DNA of 64,000 bases from Blasia pusilla (lineage: Eukaryota; Marchantiophyta; Marchantiopsida; Blasiales). The stretch spans positions 68,138,001 to 68,202,000 of the forward strand of contig CM114271.1 of assembly GCA_050084515.1 (NCBI GenBank), in the 5' to 3' direction. A program made the translations under genes and the position numbers. The notes beneath the pieces were generated by a model, which saw only the letters and a program-made list of their open reading frames with translations, did no database searches and was not told where the DNA came from. Below, piece after piece: positions 22,205-34,139 of the stretch (the stretch's first letter is position 1; each line of letters opens with the position of its first letter).

Positions 22205-22582
22205 AGTGAAGATGCATGGGTTCTTTATAGTGGAGCATCTAGGCATATGACTAAATGAAAGGATTGATATAGCTCCTTACAGCCTCAACAAGAACCCATC
22301 GTTGTTACTGTTGGAAATAACATGAAATGCCTATTAGAAGGAAAAGATACAATTTCCTTTGTCTTACAAAAAGGAGATGAAAGTAAATTATCTTATGTAT
22401 TGTACGTACCAAATTTGAAGCAAAACTTGCTTTCAATTGGAGTACTATATGACCTCAACTTTGAAGTTCATTTCAAGAAATTTGGAATAGTCATTGAGGA
22501 TACAAATGGGAAAGTAGTGGATCAGATGAAGTTATCCAACGTGGAAATATATATAAGTTGTAAACTTTCACAGCTACTCTAA
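22205..22582 (+). pseudogene. Copia protease and pre-integrase region
   Basis: DAWVLYSGASRHMTK is the protease active-site region; the expected Asp of DSGAS is Tyr, so the enzyme is dead. It is followed by the conserved strand LSYVLYVPNLKQNLLSIGVL characteristic of copia polyproteins. Confidence 0.8.
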
Positions 22583-22779
22583 GTATAGATCTTGGTACCA
22601 ATAAGTTGTGGCATTAGATATTTGTTTACTTAAGCTTTCCCCTACTTAGTCAGATGCAGAAATTTGGAATAATTTATTATTTACCAACAATTTATGGAAT
22701 ATTAGGTACATATGAAGCTTGTATGATAAGCAAGCAACACCAAAAACCATCTCCACAAGAGTCAAGCTATAGAGCAAAG

Positions 22780-23023
22780 GCTCCTCTAGAGCTGATATAT
22801 GCAGGCCTATGTGGAAAAATATGAATAATGACATTATGTCGTTCTTCCTAGTACTTCCTTTTAGTTTTCGACAATTACAATAGGAAGAGATCATTATATT
22901 TCCTTTGAGATAAGGCAAGTGCTTTTGCAAAAGTTAAAGTGCAGTACAAGCTTGTTGAGAATGAGACAAAAAGAAGGTAGAGAAGCTTTGCATCGATCAA
23001 GGAGAAGAATTCTTATCAACAAA

Positions 23024-23063
<40 letters not shown>

Positions 23064-23490
23064 TGAGCATGGAATCATGTGAGGGTTAACTACAGCATAT
23101 ACTTGCACCAAAGTGGAGTTGTTGAATATTGAGATCAAAAAATGGTGGAGATGGCAAGATGTATGATGAAAGCAAAAGGCTTGAGAGAAGGCCTCTGCGC
23201 TAAATCTATTAACTGTGCAATTTACATTCTAAACAAAAGTGCTTCCAAGTCAATGTAAGATATGACTTCTCATCAAGCATGCTCAGAAAAGATACCAATA
23301 CCTCAAGACTTTTGTTAGTGAATGCTTTGTACATATTCATGATGCATGAAGGACCAAGCTCGATTCCAAGAGCAAGAAGTGCACCTTTATGGCATACAGT
23401 GATGGATCTAAAGCTTATCACTTGTGGTGTTCGGAGGCAAAGAAGATGTTTAGGAGTCATGATGTAGTATTCCATGAATAACCTTGTCAA
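22780..23490 (+). pseudogene. Copia integrase remnant interrupted by an (AT)n run
   Basis: Reads APLELIYAGLCGK-like (normally LIHTDLCGP), then EHGIM*GLTTAYTCTKVELL corresponding to the EHGI...TTPYTPQQNGVVE region, and YHLWCSEAKKMFRSHDVVFH near 23.45 kb. The (AT)n tract at 23030-23061 sits where the second catalytic Asp region should end. Confidence 0.65.
23030..23061. repeat. (AT)16 microsatellite
   Basis: Uninterrupted AT dinucleotides after a short T run, inside the copia integrase remnant. Confidence 0.95.
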
Positions 23491-23784
23491 GTGATAAACA
23501 TCAATAGTCCATCCACACTATCATCGAACAAAGAGATAATCCACTAGAACACATCTTGAGTTTTCACTGGATCACCAAGAGGAAGAATTTAGTGATGAGT
23601 ACAAAGAGGAGTTTTCTCTTCCACTACGGTTATGATACCCAAAGTGGATAAAGTATTTCTTGGATGATAAGGATCCACCAACAACTGATGAAGTAACTTA
23701 CCATCCAAGGAGATCGAAGAGACTATAAGAGTAGAATAAAGCTTGGACACATCTTGTCAACATGACCTTAATGACATAAGTTTT

Positions 23785-24120
23785 AAAGATGGAAGAACCA
23801 ACATGCTTGGATGAGTCTCCTGCTAGTTCTCAATGGAAAGAGGCCATCCGAATGGAGATGGACGCTATTCGAAGGAATCAAACTTGGACTTTGGTTAAGA
23901 AGCCAAAGGATCCGCAGACCATTTGCACCAAGTAGATGGAAGACCAAGTACAAGTCAGATGGTACATTAGATAAACTCAAAGTAAGGTTGATGGCATAAG
24001 GATGTGTACAAACCAAAGGTTTTGATTACTATGAGACTTTTGCTCCTATTGCAAGGATGACAACTTCTTTAATTTTTTTCTAGTTGTGGTAGGAACAAGA
24101 GGTTGCCATCTATACCAATA
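23785..24120 (+). pseudogene. Copia reverse transcriptase, N-terminal part
   Basis: Across two frames it reads WKEAIRMEMDAIRRNQTWTL, then KYKSDGTLDKLKVRLMA and GFDYYETFAPIARMTT. These are the opening blocks of the copia RT (EAM..E...L..N.TW.LV; YKARLVAKG; DY.ETFAPV). The rest of RT, including the YVDD box, is not readable. Confidence 0.85.
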
Positions 24121-24199
24121 TGATATAAAGTGTGTATTTCTAAATGGAAGTCTCAAGGAGAAGGTTTTGGAAAGATCCAATGGATAACTAATTACTACC

Positions 24200-26950
24200 A
24201 AATTTTCGATAAACTTGGATTTGATGGGCTATGAAAAATGAAATAAAATGCTATCTTAGAAGAAAAAAATGAATGAACATGCCTCGAAAGTGGGTATAAT
24301 ATGGATGACCCTGCAAGTAGAAATCAATGGGGACTTGCCATCCAAGTAGCAGTTGTAGACAATGACGTCCAAAAAATCACCCCTGATCATAGAAGTGAGA
24401 CGTAATTCAAAGAGGAATTCCTAGCTTGAACTTACATAAACATGATGATTGTAAGTTCATGATTATTGCTTGAGGATACACAAATTTCTTAGGATACTCA
24501 ACTAAATAGAATGTGTTAGCAAGCCGATAGCTTTAATGAAATATGATGCCATTTTATTCATAAAATAGAAATATCCATTAGAGGAGAGGGCTTGGAGGGG
24601 ATGGATCCTTGCTTGGAGACCCAATTTTGTGTGGTGATCTACGAATGTATGTTGAATGGGACCTAAAGAAAATTGATTGTGTTAGTTATTGGAACCTTGT
24701 ATGTCAAGAGGACAAGAAGATGAGTGTTTTGTAGAATAAACGATTACACCATGATTCCAAAAGTTTTTTTTTCTAATTTCTCCCTCCAATCTTAGTCTTC
24801 TTTTGACTTCCATCCAAGGCTACAAAGTTCTCTAGGTCCTTCATATGCTCCAAAATTCTCTTCTAATCATCTAACAAAAACTCCATCTCTACAACTTGTT
24901 TGTTGTTGCCACCTACTTGGATACAAACCCACCTTGCCCATCCTTAACTTCAAATTCCTTGCGGCTTGACTCCACTTCAAAGATTGAATTAACAAGATGG
25001 TGATTTCAACCTCTCAACACACACGCACATGTTCTCTTGCTTAACATTTCTCCAAATTAAAGGTCACTCTTGTCCTTATATGTATCCCCCTAGAAAGAAT
25101 GCAATGACAATTCCGCATATGAAGATGTAGTGAACATAGAGAGAAACAAGAAATTTTTTGGCAATGAAACATAAATATGTATTTCCTATGTAGCTTTCCA
25201 AATGCACCCACCTCCAAATGCATGTTGGAGGGGTTCCTTCTACTCTCTTTAATCCTCTACTAACTCTAATTTAACCCTAAATCATAAGAAGCCTTAGGGT
25301 TGCTCAATGAGTTTCACACACTAGTTCAATTCGTAGAGCTCTCCTACTCAACAAAAGAGTTACAGCAGGTGCTCGTTGGGAGGATATGCAACCTCTTACC
25401 AATGATCTTGCATTCCAAATTTGAAGACTAAGGGCGCGATCCCATGGACATGTGCACACGTTGCCGCGACCTCCATTTTTGCGACGGAAATCATTTTCCA
25501 ATGGATAATGCAACAAAATGCTCCGATTCCTAATAACCACTTCCGATCGTAAACACGCAATCCGTTTCTATGCCCAAGAGTTTTAGACCAGGGTCCGGGT
25601 AGTTTTTTGCCAAGAACCGATACATTTCCGGTCTCTAAAGAGGAGAACGATAAATTTTTTTCGATTAGATCAACACGTAACCCCGATTCTTCCCGAACAT
25701 CTTGGACACATAAAAACTGGTGACGAGTTTAGGGTGATGTTGGCATGGGATCTTGCCCTAAATGTGGAGTTGGCGTCCACGCTGCCGTTGCTTTGTAGTC
25801 GCGGTTGACTGTCAGCCGTCAGCCGTCGTTCCTCCCGTCAACCTGGATCACGGCTGGTGGGAAAGCTATCCCCTAAACCCTCGTAGGGGCCCGGGAAGGT
25901 CGCTGCGGCCTTCTTCGGTGCCCGGGCCCTGTTGTTGTTACTTTCTTACTTTTTACCATCCACCGTCGGGACGCGACCAGTTTCAGACACACGAACATTG
26001 TGAACCGTCATCTTCATGTGGACGGGAGTCACAGGACAGTCGAAAGTAAAGTTATGAACAGTCAGTGTCGGTTAGTAGTGTCCGGTTCGTTCGCCTGATA
26101 GTCTGTCCACACGAGAAACTCCCGTCGCAGCTTCCCCATTCGTTGTACCACGTAATCTAGCAGCTGCCCAAGGCGCAAGGGGTACGATGCTACGAGGCAC
26201 GAAGGCCGCACGATATGAATCGTTCTCCAGTGTCGCCACCACGCTGTAGGAATCGACAGTCGTCAGACTCGCGATCGCAACGATGCCAGAAGTTCGCAGA
26301 AGCTTCCAGAAGGACCGAACGGAATCGCGAAGGTGCCGCGGCTGCTTCTCCGAGATTGAGGCTGAGAGCCGTTGGGGCGGGTGACCGTGAAGGAAGGTGC
26401 CGTGTCTGGACTCACGGTCACTGAGAGCCGCCGCAATCACACTCGCCGACGTCACCGGCGTACGTCCGTGCACCGGTATAGGAGAGATGCATTTGGTCCT
26501 GCGGACCACGTTTGAAGCCGAGCGAGCGGCCGAGGCTGTTCGGCAGCTTCGGCCCGGGAAACTTCCCACGGCGGGAAGGTCTCCAGCGCCGCCTATAAGT
26601 TCCGATGGATTGGCATTCAATGCTACCAAATATGTAGGAGTCTACGGGATGATTTTAAATGTTTATAAAATATTATCAGAATATGGGGAATGATATTGCT
26701 GTTTTGTCGCCGGCCGGGAATCCCGGCATGGTGGTAGTTTTTGCGACTTGGTGGGTCGGGGGTGAAAAGGGTATTCCACTTTTATCTTTCCCAATCTGTA
26801 CTATTAACACGGTTTTAGTGGCGACACATGAGAAGAATTCAACGCGTGACATGGTAGGGGAGGGTTAGAGGAAGGGGGCATTCAAGTAGCGGGGATTTAG
26901 GGACAATGGTGCGGACGATGCATTGTACGATCCTCTCACGGGTCTTAACA
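24200..26950. other. Intergenic DNA, AT-rich left, GC-rich right, no gene supported
   Basis: 24.2-25.3 kb shows nothing recognisable. From about 25.4 kb GC content rises sharply. The reading frames there (25762-26049 +, 26072-26629 -) oppose each other and show no domain. Confidence 0.4.
25760..26630. other. GC-rich, CpG-rich pocket with strong hairpin
   Basis: CpG is frequent here, unlike the flanks. GGGGCCCGGG (25886-25895) and CCCGGGCCC (25921-25929) form a hairpin enclosing a smaller AAGG/CCTT stem. It could be a promoter-like island or an unrecognised transposon end. Confidence 0.35.
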
Positions 26951-26951
26951 A

Positions 26952-27152
26952 GTCTAAATAATTAAAAGAGGATGGAGTTTGGAGATTCTGTCTTCACGTG
27001 ATTATGCATATATATTTTGGTTTGTTCCAGTGACGGTACGTGTAAACAAAAGGGAATGAATATAACAGAGCCAGAGACGTTGAATTTAAATTAAGAAACG
27101 GATGCTATGCGTGGGTGATTTTCACTCGTGCATAGCACGGGTATTATACTAG
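26952..27152 (+). mobile_element. Probable mini-Helitron, 3' end clear
   Basis: The 3' end has a hairpin (CGTGCATAGCACG) followed by GGTATTATACTAG^T, the standard Helitron terminus CTAG before T. A candidate 5' end is TCTAAATAATTAAAAGAGG at about 26952, but the preceding base is G rather than A, so the left end is uncertain. Confidence 0.5.
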
Positions 27153-27161
27153 TAAAATAAA

Positions 27162-28698
27162 TTAGCCAATGCCCTTGTCATGCACGGGAATGAAGGCTTG
27201 CGGGTAGCGCATGAGTACCCGCACAACCCAAAATTCTTAGGGGCGAAAGGTTAATGTCTCCGACCATTGGTGTGCCTCAAGGGATACAAGGCTAGCTCAT
27301 CCAACCATGGCTAATATAAGTGTGTTTGGTTGCAATTCAGTAACAACAACATTAATATAACCTATTGAGCGCAGGATTCCCCAACATACGAGACCAAAAT
27401 TCAAGAAAGTAGGTGCATGACAACATGGGCCCCTATTTCTTAATAGAGGTTGGTCATATTTTCTCATTGCCTAAGACCAATATGCTAGATCCCAAACATT
27501 ATCCATCATCAATTGAGAGGAACATGATATTCTAACATATGCACTCTTTAGAACCTTTCGCGGTATCAAGTTCATCCACCGTAGGCAAGATCGATATGCA
27601 TAAAAATCTCTATCTGCTAAATCTAATAATATAATTATTTCAATTTATGCTTGAATCATCTGGGGGCAGGGCCACAGGGGACTTCACCTTAGCATTTGTA
27701 AGGTAGGCTTGGATGTGGGAAATTCCTATGTTTAAGAAAATTCTCCAATGGACTTTGGTTTGTCCATATGACAGACTTTGTTTGCGTGCAATTTTGACCT
27801 TAAGGAACCCTCTTATCCAATACTCAATTTGTCCTCACATGGCCTTTCTACTATGCTCTCACCATGTCAATTATGCCCAAGAAACCCAACCAATCTAAAT
27901 CTTGCATCCCCAACAATAAGATATCCTTCCAACTCTAAAATCTTTGAACTATTGTGGCCACTATAAGATCCCAGAAATTATAGACTAAAGTGCTCTAAAT
28001 ATTGTAGTAAGACTCACCTTCTAGTTTCATCATGCTCCACATACATATATATACTTTTGTACATGAGGACCTATTGGAAATATTGTAGCCAACCTAATAT
28101 TGATCCTTCCAAAGGGATGGAACATCCTCTTATTCTTCTCAAGGTGCCAAAGATGACAACATATCCATACTATCTAATTTGGGTTTCTTTGATCCATCTC
28201 AATTTGGTGTAGAGATCTCTCTCCAAGCATATACACGTGCTCATCAATACTTTGTAAAAGATCTTCAACCAAGCCTCATAAAGGCATCTCTCCCCCATCT
28301 CATGAAAACACTCAAGAAGTTTTCCTAGATATGACCAAATCGCAACAAATACTTAACGTCTTTAACAATTGACTTCCCTCCCTAATGATATGGCCTCTTA
28401 TTGTCAAGTCATCCTTGAGTTACCTTGATGACTCAGAATAACTTGAGTCCTCAACTCCCACAATCTGATTGATCAACCCGAGATTGTATGATTGCCTACC
28501 TGAATTTACATATTTTCATATCCTATTAGTAATACTAAGTCCTACTATAAATATTGGAGTTTGAGTGATGATAGCTTATAAATACTCTAAGTGTAGTTGA
28601 GAATTTTTTTTCCAACGACACATGAACATATAATTTGACCTTTGATTTATTTTCAACCACTTGAAATCAACAAAAGATTACTTCAAATTCCTTCATAA
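27162..28698. other. AT-rich region with a second Helitron-like 3' end at its left edge
   Basis: On the minus strand CCCGTGCATGACAAGGGC is followed by ATTGGCTAA^T ending at 27162, which resembles a Helitron 3' end with a weak hairpin. No 5' partner was found. The remainder shows no gene. Confidence 0.35.
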
Positions 28699-28898
28699 CT
28701 AGTGTGCGGCTCGTGCCATGCACGGGAGTGTAGGGACTAATCGAGTCGCATACTATTTTTTTTTCTTGTTTCCCGTAGAATGGAAAAAAATTTCTTTCTA
28801 TCCATAGAGTAGGAAAAATTTTCTTGCTGCCCGATTTCCATATGTCAAACAGAGAGGTATTTGCAAATCAAGAAGGCATTGTCCAATAATAATATAAA
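28699..28898 (-). mobile_element. Mini-Helitron copy
   Basis: On the minus strand the 3' end reads CCCGTGCATGGCACGAGCCG then CACACTAG^T, hairpin plus CTAG. The 5' end reads TTTATATTATTATTGGACAA, where TT replaces the usual TC. The inner block TTGATTTGCAAATACCTCTC is shared with the other copies. Confidence 0.65.
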
Positions 28899-28947
28899 TT
28901 AAAATTTTTGACTCCAAATAAGAAAATTTCACTAAGTTTATTTTAAA

Positions 28948-29100
28948 TCCACATTATTATTGGAGAGTGGCTTCTTGATTTGCAAACATCTCTTTGTTTG
29001 ACATATGACAGCCGAACAACAAGAAAATATTTTCGATTCTAGGGGCAGTAAGAAAATGTTTCCCCCTATACGACAACCAAAAATAGATTTTATGTACAAC
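28948..29100 (+). mobile_element. Mini-Helitron 5' end
   Basis: A^TCCACATTATTATTGGAGAG with TTGATTTGCAAACATCTC and TTTGACATATGACAG, the same 5' region as the other copies but on the plus strand, 50 bp from the previous copy in opposite orientation. No 3' end could be fixed; the right limit is nominal. Confidence 0.5.
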
Positions 29101-29324
29101 CTGATTATAGTATTCGAATTAACTGGTTTAGAATTAGGTGTTGCCATTCTCCAGGCGTATGTTTTCACAATTTTGTTATGTATTTACCTAAATGATGCTA
29201 TAAACCTTCATTAAAAACGGACCTCACTTCCTTCACGCGTCATAATCACTCAGAATAAAAGAACTGGGTTTGCTGTTGATGACGCAAAGCACCAATAATA
29301 TAAATGATTGACAATTGGGTAATC

Positions 29325-30415
29325 ACTAGTACATTTTCAATCATTTTATGAGTCGCGAAAGCTGCACATTAGGTGCAATATAGTCGCGCTAGCCTTGCAA
29401 CTTTGTGAATCCTCCACTCTAAATTGAATCACAAATGTGAGGATTAGACTCGCAAATTGCGACCATAAATTGACTCAAAATTTCTACTTTATTACACTCG
29501 TAGTTTAATCACAAAGGTCTTGCAAGGTGCTCGTGAATTACTAGCAACATTTTCGCAACTTTGTGAGTCATTTGCGTGTCTTTGGGAGTTTAAGTAGTTG
29601 CGAAAAAGTTGACTCATAGCTCAGTCGTACAAATCTCGCAAAAAAGTTGTAAAGAAATCGCAAAGTGGTTTTTTTTCTCTCATAAAGAACTCACAAAGTA
29701 GTTTTTTTTTGCTCTTCTTTAAGTGACACTTGATTTGGACTCTTTTTTGGCTATAAAACACTTTTTCAAGATGAAATTAGCTCTTTTCCATTTCTTCTTT
29801 AAGATGCATTTTTGTTTTTAATTGCTTATAATTTAGAAATAATAATTTTGGAAAAAATATAATAATATGAATAGCAATCACTCATCTACATGCCCTTCAA
29901 TATTAAAGGAATATTTAATGAAAAATATCTCAAGACTTACTTTCACTGTAGAAAGAAACTACTTGCCACGTAAGGAGAGGAGCTTGTGAAAGTTGGAATG
30001 ATAAGTGAAAATAGAGCAGTTTGGAGGAGAAAGGGGAATTTACGGCCAACATTTTTTTGGTTATGAGTGCCTTTACAATTTTTTTACGAGTGGTATGCGA
30101 GTGGTTTGCCAATAAACCTAAATACTTGCATTGCAAGAGTTTTGCAAGTCAATTGTGTCTCTTGGAAGTCGCAAGATGCAATGCGATACGGTACTCACCC
30201 TTTGCAAGTCTCTTGCATCTTGTAGGACTTAAAGATGCACAAGACTCCTAACTTACTTGCAATTGATTTGCGAAGTTTGAAACAGTCACAAACTAGAGTT
30301 GATCTGCAAATGGCTCGTACAAAGTGGACTCACAAATGTGGACCTAAAAATTAGTCTCAAACACAAATTTAAGATAGACTTGCAAAATGATGAATATATG
30401 CCTCTCATTTTAGTA
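29325..30415. repeat. GCGAGTC/CGCAA-rich repeat, copy 2
   Basis: Same family and order as 18.4-20.1 kb. The ends show imperfect inverted similarity (ATCATTTTATGAGTCGC near 29.35 kb; reverse complement of GACTTGCAAAATGATGAAT near 30.38 kb). The word ATGACGCAAAGC occurs just outside on both sides (about 29279 and 30427). Confidence 0.55.
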
Positions 30416-33400
30416 ATGAATGCCTATGACGCAAAGCGTTTATGTAGACTTAGGTGATTTTGGAGTAGAGATACGCCATGACATATGTCTCTTCCTATGG
30501 AGGTGATAACTCTTCATTCTTCTCGAGGATAACCATTGAGTTGGAATGCAATTTGGATGAGTTCACGAACCAAGCATGGAGTTATGTTTTGGATCAAGGA
30601 GATTGGAAAACTCAGCTAGTATTTTCCAAATTCAATAAAAGAAATTGGAAAATTTTTGGAAGACAATATTGATTGTTGCTTGGGATACTCGCCTTTTTTA
30701 TGGGAATGCAAATATTTTCAATTTTTTGAATAGTTTCCACGAAAGATTTTGAAAACCATTCCATGGCCTCTTCTTCCACTCGCACCCGACCGCTTGGACA
30801 TGATGATCTGTCCACAATTTTCACCACATCTTAGAAATGATTTGGAATTCTTTTATTAACTACTCTCTCTTCCAACCCCCTTTAGCCTTCAAGTGCAAAC
30901 AACCTTTGTTATGGGTAAGCAATACAAACTGACGGTTTTGGGTTTTCCACCCGGAATTTTTTTCTCTAAAACTATCATAATCCCCAAAGAATGCAAGTTT
31001 ACAAAGGGCATTAGCATTTTCCCAAATTCAAGTCATAATGCTTAAAAAAGTTCAAAATTGATATAAAATTTTGGGATTTTTTTATATTTATATTATTTAT
31101 AGAGAAATTATTTTCAAATGGTGACAAGGGATAATTCACTTGGACTCGTGGCATGGATAGGGAAGATTCAAATAACGGAAAGTTAAAGATTATGGACCAT
31201 GGAGGAGTGGATCTTGCCACTCATGATTACTTCAAGGGTCCTAACCAATAGAAATAATAAAATAACCATTCACTAGACCCTCAAATATTTCCATAGCACT
31301 ACTCCCGAAATTCCGGAAGGTAAGAAGTCTACGCCAGTCCGAAAATAAATGACTGGGCCCTCCTCCTCCTTTCAATGAAGCGTCCCGGATAGAACATAAT
31401 GTGAAGGTATTTATTTATTTCGGAAAAATAGTCCTGCGCTGGCAACGAATTCTAGTTGCAAGTACTACCAACAGAATATGGGACTCCCTCCCAACCGTCG
31501 ATTGCCTTCGTCCGTGCGTGGAGAGCTGTCGGAGATTATAATATCCCCAGTGCCCCCCCACCTGGCACTGCTGGCAGGGATGATTGGGAGTTACGAGTAA
31601 CCGGAGTCGGTTAACACTCAGAACCTACCGTCGAGGGAAACTTGCTCGGGAAAGAGCATTTCTTTGTCAGCGTATCTGAAAATCGGCTAAAACCGGCATT
31701 AGCGTTTCCGAGTGGAAACTACCGACTACGAACCGGTACCATGAGAAAAGCTTCCCGTGATCGGATAATGTTTGAGGAAATTCTCATGTCCTATGAAAAT
31801 TCCTATGGTGTTGATATATGTCATTTTGAGAGAGATAGTTGATTTAAAAGAAATATTAAAAAATTTAAATATCATCCTTGTAGTGTCTTTGAATTGGGTT
31901 ACATTTTCATTCCATCTTTGGCAAGTTCAAATGAATCTTAACGCGGAGTGAAGAGAATACAAATGTTTTTAAATTGTTCAAATTTTCATTCAATTTTATG
32001 GCTGAGCAAGTTCAAAGGAATAACTTGCATTTTGGAGCCTTTGATGTTTGAATTGAGTTAGCACCAAGATGTAGGTAGAATACGTGGCAACAAGAGAAAG
32101 AGAATATAATAAATCCTAGTAGCAAGGGTTGTAATGACTAGAGAATAAAGGAGGATATAGAGAAGGTCAAGGAATATACTCATGCTCGATTAGGTGCAAA
32201 AGAGGGTGTTGAAATGTGAAATTTTCAATAATTTTTGCTATGTTAAAAAGTAAAATAGGAAAAAAGTGATGGCTCAATGCTAGTATTGTCCATTTTCAAG
32301 ACGTGTTTCAAAAAATCATTTAGGAAACTACAAAAGTGAAGACTTAACGCTAGTACCATCTATTTTCAAAACACGTTTCCAAACTTCATTTACATTTTAT
32401 TCTTCAAGAAAGTGATAGTATAACACTAGTGCCACCTATTGACAAAACATATTTCAAAACTTCATTATTTTAAATTTTCACAAAAAATCTCAAGGAAAAA
32501 GAAGGTCAAATATTGAAAGAGCAAGGTTTTTCAACGATGTATCATAAATAATGCATGAAACATTAATCTCCACCATAACAACACAATCATAAATGTTGCA
32601 TGGAGTAGTGTCTTTTCTATTGACAATGGCATTCCTAATGGAAATGAAAGTCCACCAAAATCATTATTGAGATACTCAATGCTAAAAGTGAAAAGAATTT
32701 GTAAAACATCTCAAATATATGGGCTATGTCAAATTGTGGTGGAAGCCATGCACTTCCTTAAGAATGCCTAAAACACGATCTCAAACCAAACATGAATGGT
32801 CATTCTCCTCCATACAAAAAGTATCAATTTTGTGTGCCAAAAACATAGTACTTTTCGAGGGTTATAAATTCAAAAGCACAAGCAATTTTTCCAAATCCAA
32901 ACCAAATTTTTGATAAAAAATTAATAAGGAACTTCCCTTTTTGGATGGATTTTGCCTACGTGGTTTCAAATTTAAATGGAAACTCCTATGTGACTAGCTC
33001 AATATATAGGTTCTTTAATCCTAGGTCCCTAGTTCTCTCTAGACTTTTATGTGCTCCCTTTTCCTCGCGTCAATATTTCTTACACTCTTGACATGTTACA
33101 TGTAACAAATCATATTCCTTAGATGAACCCCAAAGAGTCCTAATTATATGAACACCCATAAGATATCTATCCCAAATGCTCAATTTGGGTAGGCCCAAAT
33201 AGAATATCTTTACTACTATACAGATAAAAGAAAAATTGAGAGCCAAAATACCCGCAAGATTTTATGATGATAAAGGCAACATGGTTGCATGAGTATCTTG
33301 AATTTGAGAGGGCGTAAAATGGTAAGAAGTAAGAAGGTCATACGACTTTAATTTAAATAAGGTCGTGTGACTCGTGTCTAGTCTTTGTGATTATGATATG

Positions 33401-33800
33401 ACTAGTACATGCATACACATGTATGCAAAGTAATTTTTTTCCAAATAGTCTTCATTTAATAAGAAACAATATCAACAACAAAAGAAGGTATGTAAATCCT
33501 ATCCAATTTTCAAGGTTGCATGCAGAAATTTTTTGTGTCCATGGAGTTGGTCAAGTTTGTGAACTTAGGTTCATAATTATGAATTAAATCCATAATATGG
33601 ATAGAAACGTAAAGGAACCTAAGGGAATGGGAAAGGAAAGTCGGCGATCATGTTTGTCGATCGTCAAACTGGATCCTTAGAGAAAAATTTATGGATGCCA
33701 AATAGACTCATGGATGCCCTATGAGATATTAATGATGAGTAATTCAACATTCAAATTACCTCTGACTAGTTTGAATTATGACCCAATAACTTGACCCGTC
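30416..33800. other. AT-rich intergenic DNA, no gene supported
   Basis: 30.45-30.70 kb has an open frame of 64 codons without a domain. A GC-richer pocket at 31.45-31.75 kb resembles the style of 25.8-26.6 kb. About 31.14-31.26 kb is weakly similar to 26.85-26.98 kb. Otherwise only the tandem repeat at 32.26 kb is notable. Confidence 0.35.
32262..32475. repeat. Three degenerate tandem units of about 70 bp
   Basis: AAGTGAtgg/gaag/tag, then a CTAGTa(t/c) core, a TATTTTCAAAA-like core and ACTTCATTt ending recur from 32263, 32334 and 32409 (spacing 71 and 75 bp). Confidence 0.65.
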
Positions 33801-33808
33801 CCTAAAAC

Positions 33809-34131
33809 CAAAGTTACATATGGACAAAGTTTGTGTTCATAGACATGTCCATGGACTTAAGTCCTTACTACATAAGGACTTTTATATGTAGGCCTTATCT
33901 CCCTCTTCTTTCTCACCCCCTCACTTGCCTTCATGATCCGCATTTTTGCATTTTTTCCTCCTCCCATCTTCACTTCCTCTCCCATTATTGCCATGCCCAA
34001 CTTCCCTTGCCTTTCACCATAAATTATAATTATGGGCCCCACTTTTTTATAATCCATACCTATGGATATGTCCAAACTTGTCCGTCCATGTTTGTGCCTA
34101 GGACTTACTCATCTGGTTTTGCGCAACCATG
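33809..34131 (+). mobile_element. Non-autonomous hAT element, copy 1
   Basis: Starts CAAAGTTACATATGGACAAA and ends GCGCAACCATG. Flanks CCTAAAAC (33801-33808) and CCTAAACG (34132-34139) agree at 6 of 8 positions. The interior is the T/C-rich middle shared with the other copies; the reading frames through it are not genes. Confidence 0.75.
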
Positions 34132-34139
34132 CCTAAACG

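Larger units (their letters stand above)
21540..24200 (+). mobile_element. Decayed Ty1/copia retrotransposon
   Basis: The order gag with zinc knuckle, protease, integrase, RT on the plus strand is the copia order. Every domain is broken by stops or frame changes. No LTR pair was found and the RNase H end is not readable, so both ends are truncated. Unlike elements A-C, this sequence is strongly AT-rich. Confidence 0.85.

Noticed and set aside
26072-26629. 185-codon frame on the minus strand
   Set aside because: No domain, an overlapping frame on the other strand, and GC-rich composition that lengthens frames by chance.
32262-32475. CRISPR-like array
   Set aside because: Only three degenerate, directly adjoining units without unique spacers, in a nuclear plant genome.
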